Origin: Methylobacillus sp.
Lineage (GTDB): Bacteria; Pseudomonadota; Gammaproteobacteria; Burkholderiales; Methylophilaceae
Length of the DNA stretch: 54,947 nt
Direction: 5' to 3'
NCBI GenBank assembly: GCA_018607785.1
Contig: JABBAU010000055.1
Span: forward strand, 1-54,947
The notes under the pieces were generated by a model. That model made no database searches. It saw only the letters and a list, made by a program, of their open reading frames with translations, and was not told the DNA's origin. Shown here piece by piece: positions 38,540 to 49,701 of this stretch; position 1 is the first letter of the stretch, and every line of letters starts with the position of its first letter. The position numbers and the translations under genes were made by a program.

Positions 38540-39970
38540 TTATCGAGGTAGGGTAGTTGCGCCCATTAAAAACTCATCCACAGATCTAGCACATTGACGA
38601 CCTTCTCTAATTGCCCATACAACTAATGATTGTCCTCTTCTCATATCACCTGCCGCAAAAACTTTATCTTTGGAAGTAGCATATGAGTTTTCGCCTTCCG
38701 TCTCGGCTTTTGCGTTGCCTCGTTGATCTTTTTCAACATCGAACAATTCTAAAATTTTTTGCTGAGGGCTAACAAACCCCATCGCTAACAAAACAAGATC
38801 AGCTTTCAATTTAAATTCTGAGCCAGGAATTTCATTCATCTTGCCATTTTCCCACTTCACCTTACTTGCAATAAGCTCTTTAACTTTTCCATTACCATCA
38901 TCTTCAAATGACTTTGTAGCAATAGACCAATCTCTATCACAACCCTCTTCATGAGAACTTGATGTTCTCATTTTAAGAGGCCAATATGGCCAAGCGAGCA
39001 ATTTATTTTCACTTTCAGGGGGTTGGGGCATTAATTCAAACTGTGTAATTGAAGCAGCGCCATGGCGATTTGAAGTACCTACACAATCTGAGCCAGTATC
39101 ACCACCCCCAATTACTACTACGTGTTTATTCGTTGCCATAATCTGATTATCAAACTTATCACCAGCAACCACCTTGTTTTGAAGAGGCAAAAAGTCCATT
39201 GCAAAATGAACTCCATCTAAGTCTCTGCCAGGAATTGGGAGATCTCTCGGCCATTCAGCACCACCAGCAAGGATCACAGCATCATACTCATCTACAAGTT
39301 CATCGGGATTAACGTTCTCACCCACATTTTGATTTGTTTGGAATACCACGCCCTCTTTTTCCATTTGTTTTACTCTTCTGTCGATATGAATTTTTTCCAT
39401 TTTAAAATCTGGTATTCCATACCTAAGAAGTCCACCAATTCTGTCATTTTTTTCAAGAACAACCACATGATGTCCTACTCGCGCTAACTGTTGAGCGGCT
39501 GCCATACCTGCTGGACCTGAACCAACAATCGCAATTTTTTTTCCTGTTTTATTTTTAGAAATTTGTGGCAAGACCCAATTATTTTCCCAGGCCTTATCAA
39601 TAATGGCATGTTCTATTGATTTAATTCCTACTGGATCTGAATTAATATTTAATGTACAAGCTGCCTCACAAGGTGCGGGACATATTCTACTCGTAAACTC
39701 TGGAAAATTATTTGTCGAGTGAAGAACTTCAAGGGCTCCCAACCAATCTTGTTTATAAACCAAGTCATTCCAATCAGGAATAATATTATTCACCGGACAG
39801 CCATTATTACAAAATGGAATACCGCAATCCATACAGCGTGCGCCTTGAGTTTTTGCTTCATCATCAGACAGAGTTAATACAAATTCTTTGTAATTTTTTA
39901 CTCTCTCTGCAGGAGCAACATAGTCCTCAGAAAGTCTAGGAAAATCTAAGAATCCTGTTACCTTTCCCAT
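38540..39970 (-). CDS. gltD: Glutamate synthase small (beta) subunit
   Basis: 476 residues. The N-terminal cluster motif is C46-x2-C49-x4-C54-x3-C58 ([15 protein letters not shown]). The FAD Rossmann motif [20 protein letters not shown] lies near 148, the NADPH-binding [11 protein letters not shown] near 286, and the final [20 protein letters not shown]. It feeds electrons from NADPH to GltB. It starts right at the gltB stop codon. Confidence 0.96.
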   Translation of the reverse strand: MGKVTGFLDFPRLSEDYVAPAERVKNYKEFVLTLSDDEAKTQGARCMDCGIPFCNNGCPVNNIIPDWNDLVYKQDWLGALEVLHSTNNFPEFTSRICPAPCEAACTLNINSDPVGIKSIEHAIIDKAWENNWVLPQISKNKTGKKIAIVGSGPAGMAAAQQLARVGHHVVVLEKNDRIGGLLRYGIPDFKMEKIHIDRRVKQMEKEGVVFQTNQNVGENVNPDELVDEYDAVILAGGAEWPRDLPIPGRDLDGVHFAMDFLPLQNKVVAGDKFDNQIMATNKHVVVIGGGDTGSDCVGTSNRHGAASITQFELMPQPPESENKLLAWPYWPLKMRTSSSHEEGCDRDWSIATKSFEDDGNGKVKELIASKVKWENGKMNEIPGSEFKLKADLVLLAMGFVSPQQKILELFDVEKDQRGNAKAETEGENSYATSKDKVFAAGDMRRGQSLVVWAIREGRQCARSVDEFLMGATTLPR

Positions 39971-42900
39971 CTACGCTGCCTCCTTTTTTGAAGCGTTATA
40001 CATTTCATTCAAAGCCCTTTTGTATTCATTTGGCATTACTTTAGTAAAATTGACTAACTCTTGTTCCCAGTGTTCAATAATTTTCTTTGCAATTTTACTG
40101 TCTGTATATTTCAAATGTTTTTCAACAAGCGATTTTAGGATTGTTTCATCTGCTTCATCTAAGTGTCTTGGCCCTGAAGATTGCTCATTTTCTCTTTGAA
40201 TCCTTTCAAGTGCCACCATAGTTTGATTACATTTAAGGTTAAACTGACCCATTGGATCATAGATATAAGCTACCCCCCCTGACATACCCGCGGCAAAGTT
40301 TTGGCCCGTTTGCCCTAAAACAACCACCGTTCCTCCTGTCATATATTCACATCCATGATTACCAACCCCCTCAACAACAGCTGATGCTCCTGAATTTCTT
40401 ACACAGAAACGTTCACCAGCAATACCTCTAAAATAGGTTTCACCTGATGTAGCTCCATACATCACAGTATTACCAACGATAATATTTTTATCGTCGATTC
40501 CTTTAAAATTATGTGGAGGCCGAATTATTATTTTACCGCCACATATCCCTTTGGCCACATAATCATTCCCTTCTCCATGCAAGTTGAGGGTAATGCCTTT
40601 TGCTAAGAAAGCACCAAAACTTTGGCCAGCTGTTCCCTCAAGATTTATTTTTATTGAGTCATCGGGGAGGCCATCGTTGCCATATTGTTTTGCAATTTCA
40701 TGCGATAAGAGCGTGCCCACCGTTCTATTGGTGTTGCTAATAGGTATAGAAAATTCACAGGGTTCTTTTGATTTAATTGTATTTGTTGATCGCCTAATTA
40801 ATTCAATATCAAGGGCTTTATCTAATGCATGATACTGTGTTTCAGTGTTATATCTTGAGACCTCTTTACCCATATCAGGTTGATAAAATATTTTTGAAAA
40901 ATCTAATCCTTGAATTTTCCAATGATCAATCCCTTTTTTAGTATCAAGTAAATCACTTCTGCCTACTAGGTCGTTAAATTTTTTAATTCCCAATGATGCC
41001 ATTATTTCCCTAATTTCTTCTGCTACAAAAAAGAAGAAATTAACAACATGTTCTGGTTGTCCCGCAAATCTTTTCCTTAATATTGGGTCTTGAGTCGCAA
41101 TTCCTACCGGGCATGTATTTAAATGACATTTTCTCATCATAATACAGCCTTCAACAACAAGAGGAGCAGTAGCAAACCCAAACTCATCTGCCCCAAGCAT
41201 CGCACCAATGACAACATCACGGCCTGTTTTCATTTGACCATCCACCTGAAGAACTACTCGTCCCCTTAATTGATTTAGTACAAGCGTTTGTTGTGTTTCA
41301 GCTAATCCTATTTCCCATGGAGTACCTGCGTGTTTTATTGAAGAAATTGGTGAAGCGCCCGTTCCACCATCATGACCTGCAATAACAATATGATCAGATT
41401 TTGCTTTTGCGACACCTGCAGCTACAGTTCCAACTCCAGTTTCAGAAACAAGTTTTACTGATATGCTTGCATTAGGGTTGGCATTTTTTAAGTCGTGAAT
41501 CAGTTGCGCTAAATCTTCAATTGAATATATATCATGATGAGGTGGAGGTGATATCAATCCCACACCTGGAACTGAAAATCTCAGTTTAGCAATATATGTA
41601 CTTACTTTATGCCCTGGCAATTGTCCACCTTCTCCAGGCTTTGCCCCTTGAGCCATTTTAATTTGAATTTGGTCAGCTGAAGATAAATATTCAGCAGTCA
41701 CTCCGAACCGACCCGATGCAACCTGTTTTATTCTTGATCGCATTGAATCACCCGCTTTAAGTTTAAAATCAGATTCGATAATATCGGTACCTAGATGTTC
41801 TGAGATTAATGAGTCTTTTGTTATTGGGAAAACTCTTTTTTTATCTTCGCCCCCTTCACCCGTATTTGATTTTCCACCAATACGGTTCATTGCAATGGCA
41901 AGTGTTGAATGCGCTTCAGTTGAAATCGACCCTAAAGACATCGCACCGGTGGCAAATCTTTTAACGATTTCTTTAGCCGATTCGACTTCGCTAAGTTTAA
42001 TAGCTGTATTTTTTTTAAAACTGAAGAGCCCTCTTAATGTTTTATGTTTTTTTGTTTGATCATTAATTAACTTGGCATATTCTTTATAAGTTTCAAATTC
42101 ATTTGATCTAGTTGCATGCTGCAACTTTGCAATAGATTCAGGGTTCCACATGTGTTCTTCACCTCTGATTCTAAATGCGTACTCACCACCTGCGTCAAGT
42201 GCATTTATTAATACCGGGTCATCTCCAAACGCCTTTTGATGAATTCTGCTAATTTCTTCAGCAATTTCTTTTATTCCGATACCCTCAATATTTGTTGATG
42301 TTCCATAGAAATATTGATCGATGAAATTTTGATTTAAACCCACTGCTTCAAAAATTTGAGCACCACAGTATGACTGGTAAGTTGAGATTCCCATTTTTGA
42401 CATAACCTTAAATAATCCTTTACCCACCGCCTTAATATAATTATTTTGAGCCGTGCTCAAATCATCTGAAATACCTTCAATAGTTTTAAAAGCTAACCAA
42501 GGGCATATAGCTTCAGCACCATAACCTGCTAATAATGCAAAGTGATGAATCTCTTTTGCTGAACCCGTATCTACAACTAGTCCTGTATGAGTTCTTAAGC
42601 CTTCTTTAATCAAATGTTGATGTGTAGCTGAACACGCTAATAATGCTGGGACTGCCATCCGATTTTTTGATACATTTCTATCGGAGAGAATAATTATATT
42701 GTAGTTATCTGTTGATTTTTTTGCTAGCTTACAAATTCTATCTAATTCATTCTCTAATAATTTTTCAAGTGACACCTCTTTTTTTAATTCAAAGGTAATA
42801 TCTATAGTGCAAGCTTTAAATTTATTATCACTTAAGCTGTCAATTGACCTTAATTTATCTAATTCATTTATTGTTAATATTGGTTGGCTGGCTTCAAGCC

Positions 42901-44590
42901 TAGGCGCGGGATAATCATCCGTTTGATTAAATAAATTTGGCTTAGGTCCTATAAAAGTCATTAAAGACATGACTATATTTTCTCGAATAGGGTCGATTGG
43001 TGGGTTAGTTACTTGTGCAAAAAGTTGTTTAAAGTAATTAAAAAGTAATTTTGGTCTATTTGATAAAACTGGCAATGCGGCATCATTTCCCATTGAACCT
43101 GATGGCTCCATTCCTGCTTCAATCATGGGTTTAATAATAAAATTAATATCTTCCTGTGAATAACCAAAGGCTTGCTGTGTATCCAAAACAGACTCTTTTA
43201 ACGAAAAATTTTCAGATTTTAAAGTTAAATCCGATAGACTAAACCTAGAATCATTAATTTTTTTCTTATATGGTTTTGCTGTTGATAGGAGCGTTTTTAC
43301 CTCATCATCGTCTATAACTCTACCTTCTTGTAAGTCAATTAAAAGCATCTTTCCAGGTTCTAAACGCCATTTTTTTACAATCTTTTCTTCAGGAAATTTT
43401 AAAACACCCATCTCAGAAGCCATCATGACAACCCCATCATCCGTCATCAAATATCTCGCCGGCCTAAGTCCATTTCTATCTAATGTTGCGCCTATCATTT
43501 GTCCGTCAGTAAAAGCAACAGCTGCCGGGCCATCCCATGGTTCCATGGTAGTCGCGTGATATTCATAAAATGCTTTTCTATCATCATTCATTAATGGGTT
43601 ATCAGACCACGCTTCAGGAACAAGCATCATCATGGCATGAGGTAGGCTATAACCGCCTGCTACAAGTAATTCTAGGCAATTGTCGAAACTTGCAGAATCT
43701 GATTGAGTTTCATCAATGAGTGGCCATAATTTTTTTAAGTCATCCCCAAGAAGCATTGATTCCATTTTGCCCGCTCTTGCTTTAATCCAATTAATATTTC
43801 CTCTTACAGTATTAATTTCTCCGTTATGGGCAATCATTCTATAAGGGTGAGCTAGCTCCCAAGCAGGAAAGGTGTTAGTAGAGAACCTTTGGTGAACTAA
43901 AGCAATGGCTGAAGTTGATGTCTCATCAACGAGATCTGGGAAAAAATCTCCAACCTCATGCGCCAAAAGCATTCCTTTGTACACAATTGTTCTGGATGAC
44001 ATTGAAGATATATAAAAATTTGCAGGATCTTCTATAGTTAATTTACTTATTTCAATTTCAATTCTTTTTCTGATGACAAACAATTTTCTTTCGAAAGCTG
44101 CTTGATTAGTTAAGCTCTCGTTTCTACCGATAAATACTTGCTTAATTATTGGTTGGACATCTTTTGCCGCTTTTGCAATATCTTTATTATTAAAGGGAAC
44201 ATCACGCCAATTAAGAAAGCTTTGTTTTTCATCTTCGATGATTTCTCTAATTTTATTTTCGCATAACGCTTGATTTTTTTTACCTTGAGGAAAAAAACAC
44301 ATGCCCACAGCATATTTTCCTATTGGAGGGAGGTTTTGTCCTTTGCTTTCAAGTTCATTTCTAAAAAATATGTCAGGAATTTGAATTAAAATACCAGCAC
44401 CATCTCCTAACTTGGGGTCATAGCCTGTCGCTCCTCTATGCGTTAAGTTAGTTAATAGCTCAAGGCCTTGAGAAACTATTTTATGACTTTTCTTTCCATG
44501 TATATTGGCTACGAACCCGACTCCACAAGAGTCGTGCTCATTCATGGGATTATATAAGCCTTGTTTTTTTTGTTTGTGATGAAACTTCAT
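39971..44590 (-). CDS. gltB: Glutamate synthase large (alpha) subunit
   Basis: 1539 residues from ATG 44590. The TTG 11 codons upstream lies in the predicted promoter, so ATG is preferred. The N-terminal amidotransferase has nucleophile C22 ([10 protein letters not shown]), implying a 21-residue propeptide that is removed. The FMN synthase domain (about 850-1230) carries the [3Fe-4S] motif C-x5-C-x4-C in [15 protein letters not shown]. The C-terminal GXGXG beta-helix ([22 protein letters not shown]) ends it. It makes two glutamates from glutamine and 2-oxoglutarate. Confidence 0.96.
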   Translation of the reverse strand: MKFHHKQKKQGLYNPMNEHDSCGVGFVANIHGKKSHKIVSQGLELLTNLTHRGATGYDPKLGDGAGILIQIPDIFFRNELESKGQNLPPIGKYAVGMCFFPQGKKNQALCENKIREIIEDEKQSFLNWRDVPFNNKDIAKAAKDVQPIIKQVFIGRNESLTNQAAFERKLFVIRKRIEIEISKLTIEDPANFYISSMSSRTIVYKGMLLAHEVGDFFPDLVDETSTSAIALVHQRFSTNTFPAWELAHPYRMIAHNGEINTVRGNINWIKARAGKMESMLLGDDLKKLWPLIDETQSDSASFDNCLELLVAGGYSLPHAMMMLVPEAWSDNPLMNDDRKAFYEYHATTMEPWDGPAAVAFTDGQMIGATLDRNGLRPARYLMTDDGVVMMASEMGVLKFPEEKIVKKWRLEPGKMLLIDLQEGRVIDDDEVKTLLSTAKPYKKKINDSRFSLSDLTLKSENFSLKESVLDTQQAFGYSQEDINFIIKPMIEAGMEPSGSMGNDAALPVLSNRPKLLFNYFKQLFAQVTNPPIDPIRENIVMSLMTFIGPKPNLFNQTDDYPAPRLEASQPILTINELDKLRSIDSLSDNKFKACTIDITFELKKEVSLEKLLENELDRICKLAKKSTDNYNIIILSDRNVSKNRMAVPALLACSATHQHLIKEGLRTHTGLVVDTGSAKEIHHFALLAGYGAEAICPWLAFKTIEGISDDLSTAQNNYIKAVGKGLFKVMSKMGISTYQSYCGAQIFEAVGLNQNFIDQYFYGTSTNIEGIGIKEIAEEISRIHQKAFGDDPVLINALDAGGEYAFRIRGEEHMWNPESIAKLQHATRSNEFETYKEYAKLINDQTKKHKTLRGLFSFKKNTAIKLSEVESAKEIVKRFATGAMSLGSISTEAHSTLAIAMNRIGGKSNTGEGGEDKKRVFPITKDSLISEHLGTDIIESDFKLKAGDSMRSRIKQVASGRFGVTAEYLSSADQIQIKMAQGAKPGEGGQLPGHKVSTYIAKLRFSVPGVGLISPPPHHDIYSIEDLAQLIHDLKNANPNASISVKLVSETGVGTVAAGVAKAKSDHIVIAGHDGGTGASPISSIKHAGTPWEIGLAETQQTLVLNQLRGRVVLQVDGQMKTGRDVVIGAMLGADEFGFATAPLVVEGCIMMRKCHLNTCPVGIATQDPILRKRFAGQPEHVVNFFFFVAEEIREIMASLGIKKFNDLVGRSDLLDTKKGIDHWKIQGLDFSKIFYQPDMGKEVSRYNTETQYHALDKALDIELIRRSTNTIKSKEPCEFSIPISNTNRTVGTLLSHEIAKQYGNDGLPDDSIKINLEGTAGQSFGAFLAKGITLNLHGEGNDYVAKGICGGKIIIRPPHNFKGIDDKNIIVGNTVMYGATSGETYFRGIAGERFCVRNSGASAVVEGVGNHGCEYMTGGTVVVLGQTGQNFAAGMSGGVAYIYDPMGQFNLKCNQTMVALERIQRENEQSSGPRHLDEADETILKSLVEKHLKYTDSKIAKKIIEHWEQELVNFTKVMPNEYKRALNEMYNASKKEAA

Positions 44591-44622
44591 GCTTACTAAA
44601 TTTTTTTTAAAATTGGATGACA

Positions 44623-44651
44623 ATATTATCGCTTTTTCCTTGCTAATTCAA
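44623..44651 (-). promoter_or_regulatory. Predicted sigma-70 promoter of gltBD-hemE
   Basis: On the minus strand TTGAAT (44651-44646), a 17-bp spacer and TAATAT (44628-44623) sit about 35 bp before the gltB ATG. Transcription would start near 44616, downstream of the alternative TTG start, which argues for the ATG. No sigma-54 element is seen here. Confidence 0.5.
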
Positions 44652-44675
44652 TGTTCTAGACGAAGATTTCTATAT

Positions 44676-45956
44676 TTATTTTAGCTTTTTGAAACTAGTC
44701 ATAGCAGCTTGAATAGTTTGATTTATATCATCATCAGTATGGGCAGAAGAAACAAACCCTGCTTCAAAAGCTGATGGACCAAAATATATTCCTTGTTCAA
44801 GCATTAAATGAAAAAATTTATTAAATTTTTCCCTATCTGAAAGCATGACATCGTCAAAGGATTCAGGAGGCTGTGAGCTAAAATAAAATCCAAACATACC
44901 CCCAACACTTTGAGCAGAAAATTCTATATTACTTGCCTTTGCCGCATCAATCAGACCATCAACCAATGATTTTGTAGTTCTAGATAAATTTTCAAAAAAA
45001 TTGGGCTGCTGAATTAACTCTAAAGTTTTCATACCTGCAGAAACTGCAACCGGGTTTCCTGATAATGTGCCTGCTTGATAAACTGGACCTAGTGGCGCTA
45101 GCTGTTGCATTATTTCTTTTCTACCTCCAAATGCACCAACAGGTAACCCACCACCAATTACTTTACCAAGTGTTGTCATATCTGGAATTACATCATATAA
45201 AGATTGTGCCCCACCTAATGCTACCCTAAATCCTGTCATGACCTCATCAAAAATTAAAACTACGTCATATTCAGTGCATAGCTCCCTTAATCTTTTTAAG
45301 AATTCTTTTTTTGGGACAATTAAGTTCATGTTTCCAACAACCGGCTCGATAATTACACAAGCTAATGCTTGACCCATATTTTCAAAGCATTCTTCAAGCG
45401 CCTGAACATTATTATATTCCAAAGTATGTGTATGTTTAGCGGTATCAGCAGGAACGCCTGCTGAACTTGGTTGGCCAAAAGTTAAAGCACCAGACCCAGC
45501 TTTCACTAATAAAGAATCTGCGTGGCCATGATAACAACCCTCAAATTTTAAAATTTCATCCCTCTTGGTAAAGCCTCTCGCAACACGAATTGCACTCATT
45601 GTTGCCTCCGTCCCACTGCTTACCAATCTAACTTGTTCTATGCTGGGAACTAATTTAACAATTAGCTCAGCCATTGAAAGTTCTCTAGATGTTGGTGCAC
45701 CAAATGAGAGCGAGTAATCTGCTGTACTTTTTACTGATTGAATAATTTCTGGATGTGCATGCCCTAAAATCATAGGCCCCCATGAATTTATGTAATCAAT
45801 ATACTCTTTATCATTTTCATCAATAAGCCGACTACCTTTACCCCTCTTAAAAAATATAGGAGTGCCGCCAACCGATCCAAAGGCCCTTACAGGAGAGTTA
45901 ACCCCGCCAGGAATAAAGTCTTCTGATTTTTCAAAAAGTATTTTATTTTTGTTCAT
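44676..45956 (-). CDS. hemL: Glutamate-1-semialdehyde 2,1-aminomutase
   Basis: About 426 residues from ATG 45956; a TTG two codons upstream (45962) is the alternative. This is the class III aminotransferase fold with [39 protein letters not shown] and PLP lysine K265 in [18 protein letters not shown]. It makes 5-aminolevulinate in the C5 pathway. It follows thiE by about 10 bp; thiD-thiE-hemL is a common betaproteobacterial order. Confidence 0.97.
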   Translation of the reverse strand: MNKNKILFEKSEDFIPGGVNSPVRAFGSVGGTPIFFKRGKGSRLIDENDKEYIDYINSWGPMILGHAHPEIIQSVKSTADYSLSFGAPTSRELSMAELIVKLVPSIEQVRLVSSGTEATMSAIRVARGFTKRDEILKFEGCYHGHADSLLVKAGSGALTFGQPSSAGVPADTAKHTHTLEYNNVQALEECFENMGQALACVIIEPVVGNMNLIVPKKEFLKRLRELCTEYDVVLIFDEVMTGFRVALGGAQSLYDVIPDMTTLGKVIGGGLPVGAFGGRKEIMQQLAPLGPVYQAGTLSGNPVAVSAGMKTLELIQQPNFFENLSRTTKSLVDGLIDAAKASNIEFSAQSVGGMFGFYFSSQPPESFDDVMLSDREKFNKFFHLMLEQGIYFGPSAFEAGFVSSAHTDDDINQTIQAAMTSFKKLK

Positions 45957-45966
45957 TTTCAAATAT

Positions 45967-46611
45967 TTATCTAATTTTTAATTTAAATTGTTTAACTGTG
46001 GAGGTTATGTCAACAGAAGAAAAAATACTATTTATTAAAGCAAAACAATACATGCCATTATCTTTTAATAAATTTATGTTATCCATAGTTATACCCCCAA
46101 TTGCTAACATAGGAACATCATATTTTTTAACCGCCATCTTAAGTATCTGCATTGAAACGATTGGAGCATTAGGTTTCGTTTTAGTTGCAAAGCAAGCACC
46201 CAATGCAACATAATCTACATCATTTTTAATTGCCATTTCGACTCTCTGTAAATCATTATAACAGGACAATCCAATACACTTATCGGGTCCAAGTGTACTA
46301 CGTGCATTTTGTATACTTTCGTCATCTTTTCCTAAATGTACTCCAAAAGCGTCTAAATGTTCGCAAATATCAATATCATCATTTATAATTAATGGTATTT
46401 TATGATCATCTGTAATTTGTTTTATCTCTTTTGCTTGTTCAAACCTTTTTTTCCAGGAGAGAGTCTTTGAGCGATACTGTAAAACATTGACCCCCCCTTC
46501 ACAGCAAGCTTTAACCTGTTTTAGGAGTAATTCAGAATTTATCTGGTCTGGCGTAATTGCATAGATACCCTTAATGACGGGTTGGATTATCGCTGTTTTC
46601 ATCTTCTTCAT
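45967..46611 (-). CDS. thiE: Thiamine-phosphate synthase
   Basis: 214 residues of the TIM-barrel ThiE family: GIYAITPD at the start, [41 protein letters not shown], and [12 protein letters not shown]. It joins HMP-PP with the thiazole phosphate. The first ATG (46611) lies 41 bp inside the end of thiD in another frame; a second ATG at 46602 is nearly as good. Both imply overlap and translational coupling. Confidence 0.94.
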   Translation of the reverse strand: MKKMKTAIIQPVIKGIYAITPDQINSELLLKQVKACCEGGVNVLQYRSKTLSWKKRFEQAKEIKQITDDHKIPLIINDDIDICEHLDAFGVHLGKDDESIQNARSTLGPDKCIGLSCYNDLQRVEMAIKNDVDYVALGACFATKTKPNAPIVSMQILKMAVKKYDVPMLAIGGITMDNINLLKDNGMYCFALINSIFSSVDITSTVKQFKLKIR

Positions 46612-47431
46612 ATGAACTATTATTGAATATCCAGTGGAATCTATCTGGAATTAATTGACCTTCTCCAATATTAAAAGCATTTTTTAGCGCAAGGGAAGTA
46701 AACGATACAGCTTCGAACACAGCCTCTCTTAATGAATAGCCTTGAGCATAAAATCCTGCAACTGCGGATGCCAACGTACAACCTGATCCATGATACTCGT
46801 CAAAAAACCGTTCTGTTTTAAATGGCACAATCTCACCATTTTTCAAATAGAGAGTATTAATAATATCTTTTGACTGTTCATGCCCGCCCGTAATCAGTAT
46901 ATTTTTGCAGCCCAAGTTAAATAATCTACCAACCGTATCCTTCATTGAAAAATCATCAATACTTTCATTTTCTTGACATACAAACTTTCTCGCTTCAATA
47001 CTATTTGGTGTAATTAAAAATGCTTTGGGAAATAACAATCGAATCATCTCTTCCTTCATTTCATCATTCATCAAAATATCCCCTCGGCCCGATGAAATTA
47101 TGGGATCAATTACAACTGGAGTATTCGGATAACTATTAAGAATATCTGCCACCGCTCTAATGTTTTCAAGGCTGCCTAATAATCCTAACTTAAAAACCGA
47201 AACACTTACATCATTTAGAACTGTTATGGCTTGTTCTTTAATTTGTTTAGAATCTAGGGGCATAAGTGACTCAACACCCTTTGTGTCTTGAACACTGATC
47301 GCTGTAGCTATAGATATAGGGTGGCAATACATACTTGCTAATGTAAGAACATCTGCCTGTAGTCCTGCCCCACCGGTTGGATCAGTTGCTGAAAACGTCA
47401 TTACTTTTGGTGGCGATAACAAATTTCTCAT
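46571..47431 (-). CDS. thiD: Hydroxymethylpyrimidine/phosphomethylpyrimidine kinase
   Basis: 286 residues of the ribokinase-like ThiD family: FSATDPTGGAGLQADVLT at the start, VIDPIISSGRGDIL in the middle, and the GSGCTLASAVAG anion-hole motif near residue 215. It phosphorylates HMP and HMP-P for thiamine. The last 41 bp encode the thiE N-terminus in another frame. The C-terminal acidic extension ([14 protein letters not shown]) has no counterpart I recognise and may simply reflect the overlap. Confidence 0.94.
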   Translation of the reverse strand: MRNLLSPPKVMTFSATDPTGGAGLQADVLTLASMYCHPISIATAISVQDTKGVESLMPLDSKQIKEQAITVLNDVSVSVFKLGLLGSLENIRAVADILNSYPNTPVVIDPIISSGRGDILMNDEMKEEMIRLLFPKAFLITPNSIEARKFVCQENESIDDFSMKDTVGRLFNLGCKNILITGGHEQSKDIINTLYLKNGEIVPFKTERFFDEYHGSGCTLASAVAGFYAQGYSLREAVFEAVSFTSLALKNAFNIGEGQLIPDRFHWIFNNSSYEEDENSDNPTRH

Positions 47432-47434
47432 TAT

Positions 47435-49645
47435 TTAAAATTCCATTGGGTCAACATCTAATGCCCATTTTACTCGATTCACATGAGGATGTTGTCTGAT
47501 TTGTGAAACCCAAGGTTTTAAAGCTGCGTGTAATTCATTTCGAGAAAGTGCTTTAATAAATAAATGGTACCGCTCGAAGCCTTTGAGCTTTTCTATGGAA
47601 GGCCTTGCTGGACCCAGAACTTCTACTTTACCTAATGAAGATTCTTTAATCCAAGCTGAAATATCAAATATAAATTTTTTAGCAGTCTCTAGATTCTTTG
47701 ATTGCACAAGCATCACAGCATTAAAACTAAAAGGGGTAAGCCCCATACTTTTTCTCTCTTTAATTAATTGATTGCTAAATAAATCAAAATCATGCGCTTT
47801 TAAAGATTCAAATAAATCATGATTTGGAAAAACAGTTTGTATTAAGACCTCGCCCTTAATTTTTCCTCTTCCTGCTCTCCCTGAAACTTGCAGAAGTTGA
47901 GAAAATAACCTTTCACTTGCTCTAAAATCAGGACTGTAAAGAGCATTGTCAGCATCTAGTACGACAACTAAAGATACATAGGGAAAATCATGTCCTTTTG
48001 ATAACATTTGTGTACCAACGACAATATCAATTTCCCTGTTATTCATGCTTGTATACAAATTTTCTATTGCTTTTTTTGAATGCGTTGTGTCACGATCAAC
48101 TCTAACAATTTTAGCGGTAGGAAAATGATAATTCAAAATATCTTCTACTTTTTGTGTTCCTGTCCCTAAAGGGAATAAATCGGTGTTACCACAATCAAAA
48201 CATGAATTATTTACTTTTTCTTCATGCCCACAATGGTGACATTTAAGTCGTTTTTTTTGAAGATGAACGACCAATCTTGTGGAGCATCTTTTGCATTCAG
48301 CAACCCAACCACAAGAAGAACAAATCAGAACAGGTGAATAACCTCTGCGATTTACAAAAATAATTGTTTGTTCTTTTTTATGTATTCTTTTTTCGATTTC
48401 ATCTATTACTTGTTTAGAAATTTGAAGTTTTGTTTTCTCGTTCACTTGAATAGTTTTGATAATTGGCAGTCTTGAATCATCAACGGCTCTTTTATTTAAC
48501 TTAAAATATTGAAAATTTTGCTGAGCATTAATTGCCTTGTACCAAATTTCTAAGGAAGGGGTTGCAGACCCCATCACAATTGGTATATTTGAATTTTTTG
48601 CTCTAATCATTGCCACATCTCTTGCATGATATTTCAAGCCTTCGCTTTGTTTGAAGGAAGCATCATGTTCTTCATCAATGATAATCATTTTTAAATTAGG
48701 CATTGGGGTAAACACAGCAAGCCGAGTACCTATTACAATATCCGCTTTCCCAGCCTTCGCCTCTCTCCAGTTGTCGAGTCTATCGAGATTTGATAAATAA
48801 CTATGAAGGATTACAATTTTTTTATCATAAAACCGGTCTTGGAATCTTGCCTCTAATTGCGGTGTTAAGTTAATTTCTGGGATGAGCATTAAAACCTGGC
48901 TAGGCTTATCTAATAACAGCTTTGTTATTAGATTTATATAAATTTCTGTTTTTCCACTTGCTGTTACTCCATGAATTAACCAAGGCTTAAATGTTTTGCA
49001 TTGATTAATACAATCAATTACATTTTTTTGATCTTCATTTAATGTTGGTTTGATACTTTTAGCATTTATGGTTTTTGGAATATAAACTTCGGAGGATATC
49101 AGACCTAACTGCTCAAGTTTTTTTATACATTCACCTGAATTTGACGCAAGTTTTTTTAAATCCCTCTGCCTTAAATTTTCCTCCAAAATTGCATTAGCGA
49201 TATTTTTTAAGCGAAGCTGTCTTTTGGGAAAATTTTCAATTATCTCTTTTGTCAGTTTTTTATTTGCCTTAAATAATAATTCTTTCTTTCGTGATGAAGG
49301 TGAATTCTTCTTTATTCTGCTGGGAACAACAGACATTATGGTTTGACCGATGGGATGGTGGTAGTAGTCAGAAACAAAATTCAAAAGCTTAAGCATGAGT
49401 GTATCAAAAATAACTTCAGAATCTATATGGATAATAGTTTTTAATTTATTGGACTCAATCTGGGTTTTATTTGAAATTTCACAACAAATGCCTATTAGGC
49501 TTCTATTGCCAAAAGGCACTTTGACATATTGACCAATCTTTATTTTTGAATCATTAGATATGTAATCAAATAATTTATTAACTGGAACATCTAACGCAAC
49601 CTTTAATATTTTTTGATCTTTATTCAATTCAACAAATTTCCTCAA
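47435..49645 (-). CDS. priA: Primosomal protein N' (PriA helicase)
   Basis: 736 residues. An N-terminal DNA-binding domain is followed by the helicase core with Walker A GVTASGKTE (K232), DEEH box (IIDEEHDASFKQ) and QVSGRAGRG motif VI. Two zinc-binding sites lie in the insert CSSCGWVAECKRC and CHHCGHEE...CFDCG. It restarts stalled replication forks. The frame starts at TTG 49645; another TTG at 49627 has GAGGA upstream and keeps the conserved KVALDVPVNK, so the true start may be six codons later. Confidence 0.94.
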   Translation of the reverse strand: MRKFVELNKDQKILKVALDVPVNKLFDYISNDSKIKIGQYVKVPFGNRSLIGICCEISNKTQIESNKLKTIIHIDSEVIFDTLMLKLLNFVSDYYHHPIGQTIMSVVPSRIKKNSPSSRKKELLFKANKKLTKEIIENFPKRQLRLKNIANAILEENLRQRDLKKLASNSGECIKKLEQLGLISSEVYIPKTINAKSIKPTLNEDQKNVIDCINQCKTFKPWLIHGVTASGKTEIYINLITKLLLDKPSQVLMLIPEINLTPQLEARFQDRFYDKKIVILHSYLSNLDRLDNWREAKAGKADIVIGTRLAVFTPMPNLKMIIIDEEHDASFKQSEGLKYHARDVAMIRAKNSNIPIVMGSATPSLEIWYKAINAQQNFQYFKLNKRAVDDSRLPIIKTIQVNEKTKLQISKQVIDEIEKRIHKKEQTIIFVNRRGYSPVLICSSCGWVAECKRCSTRLVVHLQKKRLKCHHCGHEEKVNNSCFDCGNTDLFPLGTGTQKVEDILNYHFPTAKIVRVDRDTTHSKKAIENLYTSMNNREIDIVVGTQMLSKGHDFPYVSLVVVLDADNALYSPDFRASERLFSQLLQVSGRAGRGKIKGEVLIQTVFPNHDLFESLKAHDFDLFSNQLIKERKSMGLTPFSFNAVMLVQSKNLETAKKFIFDISAWIKESSLGKVEVLGPARPSIEKLKGFERYHLFIKALSRNELHAALKPWVSQIRQHPHVNRVKWALDVDPMEF

Positions 49646-49701
49646 TCAGACAACCTTAGATAGGGTAAAATATTTATATATATATAACCTATTGTAACCT
49701 C

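Noticed and set aside
44591-44623. TTG start for gltB at 44623
   Set aside because: It falls within the -10 element of the predicted promoter and adds residues not seen in GltB proteins.
49671-49686. TATATA-rich stretch between priA and argS
   Set aside because: Short simple AT repeat in an AT-rich divergent promoter gap; no defined element can be assigned.
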